A stretch of 64,000 nucleotides of DNA from Candidatus Brachybacter algidus (lineage in GTDB: Bacteria; Bacteroidota; Bacteroidia; Chitinophagales; Saprospiraceae), in contig JADJSK010000001.1 in assembly GCA_016711705.1 (NCBI GenBank), positions 1,349,288 to 1,413,287 on the forward strand. Reading direction: 5' to 3'. A program made the position numbers and the translations under genes. The notes under the pieces are model-generated. The model was given only the letters and a program-made list of their open reading frames with translations. It made no database searches and was not told where the DNA came from. Below are positions 57,095 through 64,000 of the stretch, in pieces (the stretch's first letter is position 1; every line of letters begins with the position of its first letter).

Positions 57095-57360
57095 CTAGGG
57101 TATATACATAAGTATTTTTTCAATAAAGGCTCTTCCATGAATAGCAAGATAATTTATTGATTTTAAGTTCATTATAAGCAAAATGAATTTTGCGGACACC
57201 AGAACGTAGGTTAACCTACGCTCAGCGTTTCATAGTGAATGATGGATAATAATTTAAAGTTAAAACTATGATCGTGAAGGTTCGGCGGAAGTTAACCTAC
57301 GTCGGGGTGTCACCAAAGTTTCACTTTGATATAAATTAAAAAGCGGTGTATAAACCCTAG
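57095..57360. mobile_element. 266-bp MITE-like element with 14-bp TIR and 9-bp TSD
   Basis: The left end CTAGGGTATATACA (57095-57108) matches the reverse complement of the right end (57347-57360) at 13 of 14 bases. Both sides carry an identical 9-base duplication, CTCTGCCAG (57086-57094 and 57361-57369). A second inverted repeat inside (about 57194-57220 and 57285-57312, with CGTAGGTTAAC) includes the palindrome CGTAGGTTAACCTACG (57205-57220). There is no credible coding sequence, so it is a non-autonomous transposon. The element interrupts a copy of the repeat seen at 60246-60442. Confidence 0.8.
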
Positions 57361-57520
57361 CTCTGCCAGAAGGGAAGTTGCGACTTTTTTTCTTCTCATT
57401 TTGAAAGTGTTGATATTCATCATTATACACATAACGATTAAATAGAACAGAATGACCCTGCTCAGATGAGGGGGATATTGTGCTAGCGACATATTATATC
57501 AAAATTGATCATAAATATTA
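57361..57520. repeat. Copy 1 of a ~160-bp interspersed repeat
   Basis: Starting CTCTGCCAGAAGGGAAGT, this sequence runs parallel to 60283-60442 at roughly 80 percent identity by eye, including the core ACTATACACATAACGA-like and GAATGACCCTGCTC stretches. Both are non-coding: a 2-base length difference between the copies breaks any common frame. Its upstream part (CGGCTGCCGCCACCCC, 57071-57086) is separated by the inserted 266-bp element. Nothing else is seen in 56904-57070. Confidence 0.7.
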
Positions 57521-57565
57521 ACGCCTTCTGCAATCCCTTTTAAGTTTACTTTATGTTTCCACGGA

Positions 57566-57593
57566 TTACTGACTTCTGACTTCTGACTACTGA
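57566..57593. repeat. YTTCTGA-type heptamer array
   Basis: Four heptamers (TTACTGA, CTTCTGA twice, CTACTGA) lie at the 3' end of the PorE-like gene, directly beyond its stop codon. Confidence 0.6.
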
Positions 57594-57596
57594 CCA

Positions 57597-59156
57597 CTAT
57601 TTCACTAACTGAAACGTTGTCCTCCTGTTCAATTGTAATTCTTCATCCGTACATTTTTCACAAGCACAAATGGCCACCGGCCTAGACTCGCCATAGCCCT
57701 GAGATGTAAGTCTAGATTTTGATATTCCTTTGGAAGTGAGATAATTGACAACAGATTTCGCTCGATTGTCAGATAATTTAAGATTGTAAGCGTTGCTGGC
57801 ACGACAATCCGTATGGGAGTTGATTTTGATTTTGAAGGAAGGATTCAATTCCATGATGGAAAGTAACTCATCCAGTGACCCTTCAGCATCTTTTCTTATA
57901 TCATATTTATCAGTATCATAATAGATGTCCCTGATCACGATCTCCTGATCATATAATATTGGATACAAATTAATGATAATGTTAAATTCCTGAATGCTCT
58001 TGGTACTGTCAATTTTGATAATATCCTTCTTAATACGCTTAGAAGTAGTTAGATATCCTTCACTTGCAGCAGTAATGTTCATCGCATCATTTACAGCAAT
58101 GATGGTAGTAGCTTTACCGTATTTATCAGCTATCATTGAACTATCACGACCTGCTGACCTTATGGACACTTTTGCACCGTCTAAAGATTTTGTAGTTTTG
58201 GAGAATTTACCATTCACTATTTCAAAACCCTTTGTGTAGACGTTCAATTTAACCAACATACCTTTATCTAATAAGGCAGGTGTATCAATTTTTTGTACAA
58301 CAGGGATCTCTAATGTTTTCACAAAACTGTAAATATCATCCTGGCCTCTTCCCCCTTTTCGATTCGAACTAAAAAAACCTTTTTGTGCAGTGCGCTCAGT
58401 TGCCTTAAAATTTTGATCTACATATATACCGAAATCATCATATGACGAATTCATTGGAGACTTCAGGTTCTGCGGAGGGGTCCATTGGCCTCTCGCCACA
58501 TAAGTTTTATAAATATCCAAACCACCCATCCCGCTTGGTTGGTCAGAAGAAAAATACATTGTGTCTCTGTCAAAACTGATATATTTTTCATTATATTCAG
58601 AATTAATTATTGGAGGAAGTCGCTCTGCATCACCCCAGACGCCTTCTTTTCGCTGGGAATAGTATACATCAAAGCCGGTATTAAATTTTGGATCCTCCAA
58701 AGAGAAAAACAATATATTACTGTCCAGTCCAAACGCCGGTCCAAGGTAATTGATACTATCAGCCACGAAAGGTAAAACCTGGGGATCTGTCCAATTCCCA
58801 TCAATATTTTTGGAAAACATTAATTTACAATTTTGGTCCCCCCCCACTCTATCGAAGCATCTGCAAAAGACAATCTCTTGTCCTGAAGCAGAAAAAATAA
58901 GAGAACCTTCATTGGATTCTGTATTGACAAGTCCTTTGAGTAGTGTTGCAGAGGAGCCCATTGAATCAGCTACATAAATATCTGAAAAATCCCTTCCCGT
59001 CCACTTATATTTAGCAGTTATAGTCTCTTGGGGCCGATCTGAAGTAAAGACTATTTGCCCACCGGGACTAATGACAGGACTATAATCTGCAGCCTCACTA
59101 TTGAAAGGGCTCGATTTAATCTTATATGGGTTATTCTCTATCTGATTGCCACTGAT
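57597..59156 (-). CDS. PorE-like OmpA-family protein, C-terminal part (frameshifted)
   Basis: In this frame the protein runs from 59156 (after a TAA at 59157-59159); a start at 58961 would truncate it. It has a WD40/PD40-type propeller (YFSSDQPSGMGGLDIY and GFFSSNRKGGRGQDDIY), a carboxypeptidase-regulatory-like domain (about YTKGFEIVNG to ASEGYL), and a C-terminal OmpA peptidoglycan-binding domain (INSHTDCRASNAYNLKLSDN). With the TPR domain upstream this is the domain order of PorE, which anchors the T9SS to peptidoglycan. Paralogues with similar order exist, so the name is tentative. Confidence 0.82.
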   Translation of the reverse strand: MSGNQIENNPYKIKSSPFNSEAADYSPVISPGGQIVFTSDRPQETITAKYKWTGRDFSDIYVADSMGSSATLLKGLVNTESNEGSLIFSASGQEIVFCRCFDRVGGDQNCKLMFSKNIDGNWTDPQVLPFVADSINYLGPAFGLDSNILFFSLEDPKFNTGFDVYYSQRKEGVWGDAERLPPIINSEYNEKYISFDRDTMYFSSDQPSGMGGLDIYKTYVARGQWTPPQNLKSPMNSSYDDFGIYVDQNFKATERTAQKGFFSSNRKGGRGQDDIYSFVKTLEIPVVQKIDTPALLDKGMLVKLNVYTKGFEIVNGKFSKTTKSLDGAKVSIRSAGRDSSMIADKYGKATTIIAVNDAMNITAASEGYLTTSKRIKKDIIKIDSTKSIQEFNIIINLYPILYDQEIVIRDIYYDTDKYDIRKDAEGSLDELLSIMELNPSFKIKINSHTDCRASNAYNLKLSDNRAKSVVNYLTSKGISKSRLTSQGYGESRPVAICACEKCTDEELQLNRRTTFQLVK

Positions 59157-59565
59157 TTACATTATTTAATGTTACGAGTTCATTTCTGAACCTGTTGACA
59201 TCATTCAATTGTTTACCCAGCTGTTGAAAGACCGTAATTGCTTCGGCATACCTACCTGTATTCTTCAGTGCATAAGCCAGGTATATTAGTTTTGATGGAG
59301 ATTCAGAATCCTGAGTACTTTGCTTGTACCAGGAAAGTGCTTTTTCCGGCTCATTCATCTTATCATAACTTTGGCCCAAGAGAAAAGCTTTGTCAGATTT
59401 GACTTCATTTTGTCTGGAATTATTCCATTCACTTTCAAGTAATTCTGCCGCGAGGGAATATTGTCCCACATCATAAGCATCTTCACCTGTTTTAACCTTA
59501 AGCGTCTTATTGCAACTGCTCAGTACCAAAAAGAATAAGAATAGGCAGGCTATTTGTGAACGCAT
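59131..59565 (-). CDS. PorE-like protein, N-terminal TPR lipoprotein part (frameshifted)
   Basis: A 144-residue piece with a lipobox (LVLSSC, about residue 18) followed by TPR motifs (LAAELLESEWNNSRQNEVKSD, then KALSWYKQ and EAITVFQQ). It stops at 59131 at the end of SDRE. The continuation NNPYKIKSSPFNSEAADYSP is in the adjacent frame of 57597-59156, the natural linker to the propeller. The break, near AGATAGAGAATAACC on the minus strand (59128-59142), needs one base fewer or two more. It is one gene of about 655 residues. Confidence 0.78.
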   Translation of the reverse strand: MRSQIACLFLFFLVLSSCNKTLKVKTGEDAYDVGQYSLAAELLESEWNNSRQNEVKSDKAFLLGQSYDKMNEPEKALSWYKQSTQDSESPSKLIYLAYALKNTGRYAEAITVFQQLGKQLNDVNRFRNELVTLNNVNQWQSDRE

Positions 59566-60245
59566 AAGCAGTATTGAAATATAATTTACTTTAATAACGA
59601 ATGGTAAATGAAATAAAGCTTACAAGATAACAATAAAATGGTTTTTAATGTTTCAGGCCAACATTTATGTCAAATCACATATTTTATATCTCGGGTAATG
59701 ACATTTATTAAACCAAAGGCGATGCTTGATTTTAAAGAGTAGTCGAAACAGAGTTTAGAAATTCATAATTTTTTTTTGACCACTTATAAAAGGAAATTTT
59801 CGAATTAAGGATAAACTTTTCAGCCTGCATTTACAAATGAACTTTTACCAACAAGCTATCTCTTATTTTTCTAAGTTTTATGTATTGTAAATCAAACATT
59901 TAAAACAAATAACAATGACTTCACTTAGGATAGCACAAGCATATTATCGCTCCCTGCCTTCATTCTTACGGCAGGCAAGCTCTAATTTAATCTGACTTCA
60001 CCCTTAATGTCATCTTTTTGAATTTGGAAGCAAAGAACTCCATGTGTGAATTAATTCCTCTTATATAACTAAATCTAATAAGCTGTAAATCACGTAATTA
60101 CAAATTTCTTGTCATAGACCCCTCCCCCTACCCACCCAGGGTCATTCATTTCTCTAAGACTTTAAAATGTAACTCGCTGGTAAATTAAATAATTGTTGCT
60201 TAAATTTTTATTATAAACATGATATTATGACGCCAATCAACACCT

Positions 60246-60442
60246 CGGCTGCCGCCACCCCCGCCTATTCACGCGGGCAAGCATCTGCCAGAGTGGAAGT
60301 TTCGACTTTTTTTCTTCTCTTTTTGAAAGTATTGATAATTAGCACTATACACATAACGACAAAATAGAAGTGAATGACCCTGCTCTAAAGGGGGAAATTC
60401 GCGCATCGACAATATCTATAATAATTGATCATGAATACCAGC
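60246..60442. repeat. Copy 2 of the interspersed repeat (uninterrupted)
   Basis: CGGCTGCCGCCACCCC (60246-60261) and, after 21 bases, the ATCTGCCAG-led 160-bp part (60283-60442) lie together, whereas in copy 1 they are split by the transposon-like insertion. It serves as an approximate empty site. The larger gap 59566-60600 otherwise shows an A/T-rich stretch and heptamer repeats only. Confidence 0.65.
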
Positions 60443-60516
60443 AAAATCTGCGTCATCTGCGTTCCATTTTTTCAATTTATCTTTTTTGATTTTGAAAGCA
60501 AAGAATTACAAGGTGA

Positions 60517-60563
60517 ACTGACTTCTAACTGACTTCAGACTTCTAACTTCTGACTTCTGGCTA
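60517..60563. repeat. Degenerate CTTCTGA/CTTCTAA heptamer array
   Basis: About six imperfect seven-base units (with CTTCTAA, CTTCTGA and a CTGACTT phase change) lie upstream of the groES promoter. Confidence 0.5.
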
Positions 60564-60622
60564 CAACTGCCACCATGTCAATCAAAGTGCTCAAACCCTG
60601 TTAATTTGTCATAAAAAAACCT

Positions 60623-60639
60623 TGGCACACATTGTGCTT
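60623..60639 (+). promoter_or_regulatory. Sigma-54-like promoter for groES-groEL
   Basis: TTGGCACACATTGTGCTT contains the invariant GG (60624-60625) and GC (60636-60637) exactly ten bases apart, matching the -24/-12 consensus TGGCAC-N5-TTGCW except for one base (GTGCT). A start about 12 bases after the GC would fall near 60649, 42 bases ahead of groES. No TTTG/TAnnTTTG pair is obvious in the same interval. Confidence 0.5.
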
Positions 60640-60690
60640 AAGGTAAAGCGAAAATATTTTATTAATAAACATATAAAAATAATCATAAAC

Positions 60691-60954
60691 ATGAAGCCAA
60701 TAAACGACAGAGTTGTTGTGAAACCAGCGCCGGCAGAAGAAAAAACCAAAGGTGGAATCATCATCCCTGATACTGCAAAAGAAAAACCACAAAGAGGTGA
60801 GATCATCGCTGTAGGACCGGGCAAGGAAGGCAACTTAATGACCGTTCAGGTAGGTGATATTGTATTATACGGAAAATACGCAGGCCAGGAGTTGAACCAT
60901 GAAGGTAGCGACTACCTGATCATGAGAGAAGATGACATTCTGGTTGTACTTTAA
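60691..60954 (+). CDS. groES: Co-chaperonin GroES
   Basis: The 87-residue protein begins MKPINDRVVVKPAPAEEKTK and ends with GSDYLIMREDDILVVL; the mobile loop (TKGGIIIPDTAKEK, about 19-32) is intact. Heptameric GroES caps GroEL during folding. I chose the ATG at 60691 rather than the ATG at 60622, because the family begins here and the longer form would run through the promoter. It leads groEL by 54 bases. Confidence 0.97.
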   Translation: MKPINDRVVVKPAPAEEKTKGGIIIPDTAKEKPQRGEIIAVGPGKEGNLMTVQVGDIVLYGKYAGQELNHEGSDYLIMREDDILVVL

Positions 60955-61008
60955 TCATTCATTTTACCCACATTAATTATTTAATTACAAAAATAAAAAA
61001 TAAAAAAA

Positions 61009-62643
61009 ATGGCTAAAGAAATTAGCTTTGATAGTGCAGCTCGCAACGAATTGAAGGCGGGTGTAGATGCATTGGCCAATGCCGTTAAAGTAACCCTTGG
61101 ACCAAAAGGACGTAATGTTGTTATTCAAAAAAGTTATGGCGCACCAACGATCACTAAAGATGGTGTAACTGTGGCTAAAGAAATAGAACTTGAAAACCCA
61201 ATCCAAAATATGGGTGCTCAAATGGTAAAAGAAGTTGCTTCTAAAACTGCTGACGTAGCTGGTGATGGAACTACTACTGCAACCGTTTTGGCTCAGGCCA
61301 TGGTAGCAGCAGGAATGAAAAACGTAACTGCAGGTGCTAACCCTATGGACCTTAAAAGAGGTATCGAAAAAGCAGTAAAAGTTATTATCAAAGATCTTCA
61401 GAATCAATCTGAAGTGATCGGAGATGATTTCAACAAGATCCAACAAGTTGCTGCCATCTCTGCAAATAATGATGACGAGATCGGTAAATTCATCGCGGAT
61501 GCAATGAAAAAAGTAACTAAAGACGGTGTGATCACTGTTGAGGAAGCTAAAGGAACAGATACTTATGTAGATGTGGTGGAAGGTATGCAATTTGACAGAG
61601 GATATTTGTCTCCATACTTCATCAATAATGCAGAGAAGATGATCGCTGAATATGAGAGTCCTTATATTCTGATCCATGATAAAAAGATCTCAAACATGCA
61701 GGACATCGTTCCTATTCTTGAGAAATCTATGCAATCAGGACGTCCTTTGTTGATCATCGCAGAAGATATCGACAGCCAGGCTTTGGGTATCTTAGTGGTA
61801 AACAGATTGAGAGCAAGTCTTAAGATTGTTGCAGTTAAAGCTCCGGGATTTGGTGACAGGAGAAAAGCAATGTTGGAAGATATTGCCATTTTGACAGGAG
61901 GAACTGTTATCTCTGAAGAGCAAGGTTTCAAATTGGAAAATGTAGAACTTGAGCACTTAGGATCTGCTGAGAAGATCACAGTTGATAAAGATAACACGAC
62001 TATTATAGGTGGTGTAGGTGCAGCTGAAGATATCAAAATGCGTATCAACTCTATCAAACAGCAAATCGAAGTAACAACTTCAGATTATGATAAAGAAAAA
62101 CTTCAGGAGCGTCTTGCTAAATTGGCAGGAGGTGTTGCAGTACTTTATGTTGGTGCAGCTACTGAAGTTGAAATGAAAGAGAAGAAAGACAGAGTTGATG
62201 ATGCACTACACGCTACAAGAGCGGCAGTAGAAGAAGGAATCGTAGCTGGTGGTGGTGTTGCATTAGTACGTGCTATCGATGCTATGAAGGATTTAAAAGG
62301 CGCGAATGAAGATGAGAACATCGGTATCCAGATCGTTCGTAAATCCTTGGAAGCTCCACTTCGTACCATCGTAGAAAATGCAGGTATGGAAGGTTCGGTA
62401 GTACTACAAAAAGTATTGGAAGGCACAGGAAGCTTTGGTTACAATGCCAGAACAGATGTGTACGAAGATCTTAAAGCAGCAGGTGTCATCGATCCTACTA
62501 AAGTAACGAGGGTAGCACTTGAAAATGCAGCTTCTATCGCAGGTATGGTCTTGACTACGGAATGTGTCATCAATGACAAGAAAGAGAAAGACGAAGGTCA
62601 TTCACACGCTCCTATGGGCGGTGGAATGGGCGGCATGATGTAA
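61009..62643 (+). CDS. groEL: Chaperonin GroEL
   Basis: At 544 residues, typical GroEL length. It has the ATP-binding DGTTTATVLAQAMV (about 86-99), conserved GLxxxRNVVIQKSYG near residue 40, and the terminal GGMGGMM tail. It encapsulates and refolds proteins in the cytoplasm with GroES. Expression is likely from the shared promoter before groES. No CIRCE operator was seen. Confidence 0.98.
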   Translation: MAKEISFDSAARNELKAGVDALANAVKVTLGPKGRNVVIQKSYGAPTITKDGVTVAKEIELENPIQNMGAQMVKEVASKTADVAGDGTTTATVLAQAMVAAGMKNVTAGANPMDLKRGIEKAVKVIIKDLQNQSEVIGDDFNKIQQVAAISANNDDEIGKFIADAMKKVTKDGVITVEEAKGTDTYVDVVEGMQFDRGYLSPYFINNAEKMIAEYESPYILIHDKKISNMQDIVPILEKSMQSGRPLLIIAEDIDSQALGILVVNRLRASLKIVAVKAPGFGDRRKAMLEDIAILTGGTVISEEQGFKLENVELEHLGSAEKITVDKDNTTIIGGVGAAEDIKMRINSIKQQIEVTTSDYDKEKLQERLAKLAGGVAVLYVGAATEVEMKEKKDRVDDALHATRAAVEEGIVAGGGVALVRAIDAMKDLKGANEDENIGIQIVRKSLEAPLRTIVENAGMEGSVVLQKVLEGTGSFGYNARTDVYEDLKAAGVIDPTKVTRVALENAASIAGMVLTTECVINDKKEKDEGHSHAPMGGGMGGMM

Positions 62644-62665
62644 ATCATTCTTTCTAATAATATAA

Positions 62666-62699
62666 AAGCCACTGGATGTGATATCCGGTGGCTTTTTTT
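62666..62699 (+). terminator. Rho-independent terminator after groEL
   Basis: AAGCCACTGGAT (62666-62677) and ATCCGGTGGCTT (62683-62694) pair with one wobble, then T residues follow to 62699. Confidence 0.92.
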
Positions 62700-62882
62700 A
62701 TTTAAAAAATATTGGAAAAGCAATGATAGTTAATTGATTTTCAGGTCAGTATAATCTTACTAAGAAATCCTGTCCTTGTTACATTTAAAACGTTAAGTCA
62801 TGTAAACTCAAAATATATCAAACCCAAATAATTGCAATAAATTAAATAAAAAGATTTAATTTAGCAATCTAAACCCAAAATT

Positions 62883-63926
62883 ATGAAATGGTCAGCTCAA
62901 CCAATCAAACACTTTAAAGAACGCCGTATAGCAATCACTTTTGAAAAGAAACAGGAATATACTGACCGTGTCAAATTAATTGAAGACGTTCGATGGAGCA
63001 GCTCACTAAGGCTATGGCATGTTCCGGATACTGAAGAGAATAGAATTCGTTTCAGAATTCCTGTTGAAATTATTTACACACCGAGTCCGGAAATTATTAC
63101 TGCATTAAAAACATTTGAATCATTTTTATTATCGAGGAGGTATAGTCCGAATACGATCAAAACCTATATGGAAGCATTGCGGGTCTTTTTTAGATATTTT
63201 AATGAAAGGCAAATTGGAAGCATTAACAACGACGATATCATCCTATTCAACAATGAATATATCCTTAAGAAAAATCTTTCATCTTCTTATCAAAATCAGA
63301 TGGTCAATGCGATCAAGCTTTTTTATCGGACCGTGGAGAACAGAAACCTTGAGATAGAAAAAGTACACAGACCTAAGAGCGAAAAGACGTTGCCCAATGT
63401 ATTGAGTAAGGAGGAGGTGAAAGGAATATTGAATGCTCATGGAAATACAAAACATGTGGCAATGCTAAGTTTAATATATGCTTGTGGGTTGAGGAGAAAC
63501 GAATTAATAAGTTTAAAGCCACAGGACATAGACAGTAAAAGAGGAATATTGATAATCAGGCAATCGAAAGGAAAAAAGGATCGGATTGCACCTATCTCGT
63601 TAAAACTGATAGAACTATTGAGACAATACTACATTTCTAATAAACCGACCACATGGTTGTTTGAAGGGCAGCATAAAGGCATTCAATACTCTGCGGAAAG
63701 TTTGCAAAGTGTTTTAAAACAAGCACTAAAGAAGGCAAATATTACAAAACCAGTGACACTACATTGGTTACGCCACAGTTATGCCACTCACCTTTTAGAA
63801 GCAGGCACTGATTTAAGGTACATACAGGAATTACTTGGACATAGTAGTAGCAGGACGACGGAAATTTATACACATGTGAGTACTAAAAACCTTCAAAATA
63901 TTAAAAGCCCTTTTGATGATCTGTAA
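62883..63926 (+). CDS. Tyrosine recombinase / site-specific integrase
   Basis: A 347-residue recombinase. N-terminal core-binding SAM-like domain, about residues 75-160, preceded by a ~70-residue extension (WSSSLRLWHVPD). The catalytic domain shows the Arg in ACGLRRNEL, the Lys in SKGKKDRIAP, the HWLRHSYATH box (His-x-x-Arg), the GHSS box His and the nucleophile in EIYTHVS. The closing segment IKSPFDDL resembles that of integron integrases, though the integron-specific insert is not seen. It could belong to a genomic island that begins to the right, as the next hairpin suggests. Confidence 0.9.
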   Translation: MKWSAQPIKHFKERRIAITFEKKQEYTDRVKLIEDVRWSSSLRLWHVPDTEENRIRFRIPVEIIYTPSPEIITALKTFESFLLSRRYSPNTIKTYMEALRVFFRYFNERQIGSINNDDIILFNNEYILKKNLSSSYQNQMVNAIKLFYRTVENRNLEIEKVHRPKSEKTLPNVLSKEEVKGILNAHGNTKHVAMLSLIYACGLRRNELISLKPQDIDSKRGILIIRQSKGKKDRIAPISLKLIELLRQYYISNKPTTWLFEGQHKGIQYSAESLQSVLKQALKKANITKPVTLHWLRHSYATHLLEAGTDLRYIQELLGHSSSRTTEIYTHVSTKNLQNIKSPFDDL

Positions 63927-63942
63927 AATAAATAACCGTATA

Positions 63943-63987
63943 AAAACTACATAAAGCTGACAAGGAGTGTCACATTTGTGTAGTTTT
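63943..63987 (+). repeat. Strong hairpin immediately downstream of the integrase
   Basis: The arms AAAACTACATAAA (63943-63955) and TTTGTGTAGTTTT (63975-63987) pair with one wobble; an inner stem TGACA/TGTCA is separated from it by a two-base internal loop on each side, with the 5-nt loop AGGAG. It might be a terminator or a recombination site for the adjacent integrase. The window ends 13 bases later, so the context is not visible. Confidence 0.6.
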
Positions 63988-64000
63988 GTTACACTATATA

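Noticed and set aside
57310..57492. A 60-residue minus-strand frame across the edge of the 266-bp element and repeat copy 1
   Set aside because: The second copy of the repeat (60283-60442) breaks this frame by a 2-base length difference, so it is not under protein selection.
60985..61677. A 230-residue frame antisense to groEL
   Set aside because: Long antisense frames are common in highly biased groEL sequence; the product is Ser/His/Phe-rich without domain features.
62883..64000. Integron with integrase IntI
   Set aside because: The tail IKSPFDDL is similar, but the IntI-specific insert between the catalytic boxes is absent and no attC cassettes are visible; I retain it only as a question about the region to the right.

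Overview
The window is about 64 kb of AT-rich DNA from the chromosome of a Bacteroidota bacterium, most likely of the Saprospiraceae or a close relative. The evidence is the density of type IX secretion (T9SS) cargo: two giant proteins ending in the gliding-motility-associated CHU_C domain, and five or more proteins ending in short type A sorting domains. Also typical are TTTG/TAnnTTTG promoters, few Shine-Dalgarno sequences, a DAHP synthase fused to chorismate mutase, DUF5522, DUF4142 and PspC proteins, and a urocanate hydratase that I take to be of the long Bacteroidota type. Assignment below phylum is inference.

Layout. 0-8.8 kb: two tandem paralogous adhesin-like T9SS proteins; the first is cut by the window edge. 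8.9-13.7 kb: ferredoxin and bestrophin, pgi, an ABC-2 exporter pair. 14-16.9 kb: a frameshifted BNR-repeat T9SS protein. 17-24.3 kb: a divergent CinA-C protein, then a leftward cluster of OmpH-like chaperone, uvrB, a phosphatase-fold surface protein and an O-antigen ligase-like protein. 24.5-36.8 kb: LytS/LytTR pair, M1 peptidase, ribH, TPR protein, ABC permease, lipid kinase, cinA, aroA, DAHP synthase/chorismate mutase. 36.9-42 kb: an accessory stretch with a phage-type RuvC-like nuclease, small helical proteins, a lipoprotein, a T9SS protein and scrambled DUF2158/amidoligase remnants. 42-52.3 kb: PQQ-type sugar dehydrogenase, tRNA-Leu(GAG), PspC, DUF4142, hutU, queE, a Smr protein, a T9SS protein, rplU-rpmA. 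52.4-64 kb: an IS1595-type element, a broken TauE/SafE permease, a GH9 cellulase, a small TIR element with target duplication, a broken PorE-like protein, groES-groEL behind a sigma-54-like promoter, and a tyrosine recombinase followed by a strong hairpin at the edge.

How it works together. The envelope theme is consistent: secreted enzymes and adhesins (BNR protein, GH9, sugar dehydrogenase, CHU_C giants), a PorE-like T9SS anchor, an OmpH/Skp-like chaperone and O-antigen polymer machinery. Polysaccharide attachment and degradation would suit such an organism.

Two patterns stand out. First, four genes (14065-16843, 25645-26366, 53375-54243, 57597-59565) are each broken by a single frame change; three of the four lie in homopolymers. 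This suggests uncorrected sequencing indels, though real decay or slippage is possible. Second, the intergenic regions carry imperfect heptanucleotide arrays, hairpin repeats and a 266-bp TIR element with a clear 9-bp target duplication. I found no CRISPR array and no clearly recognisable complete defence system.
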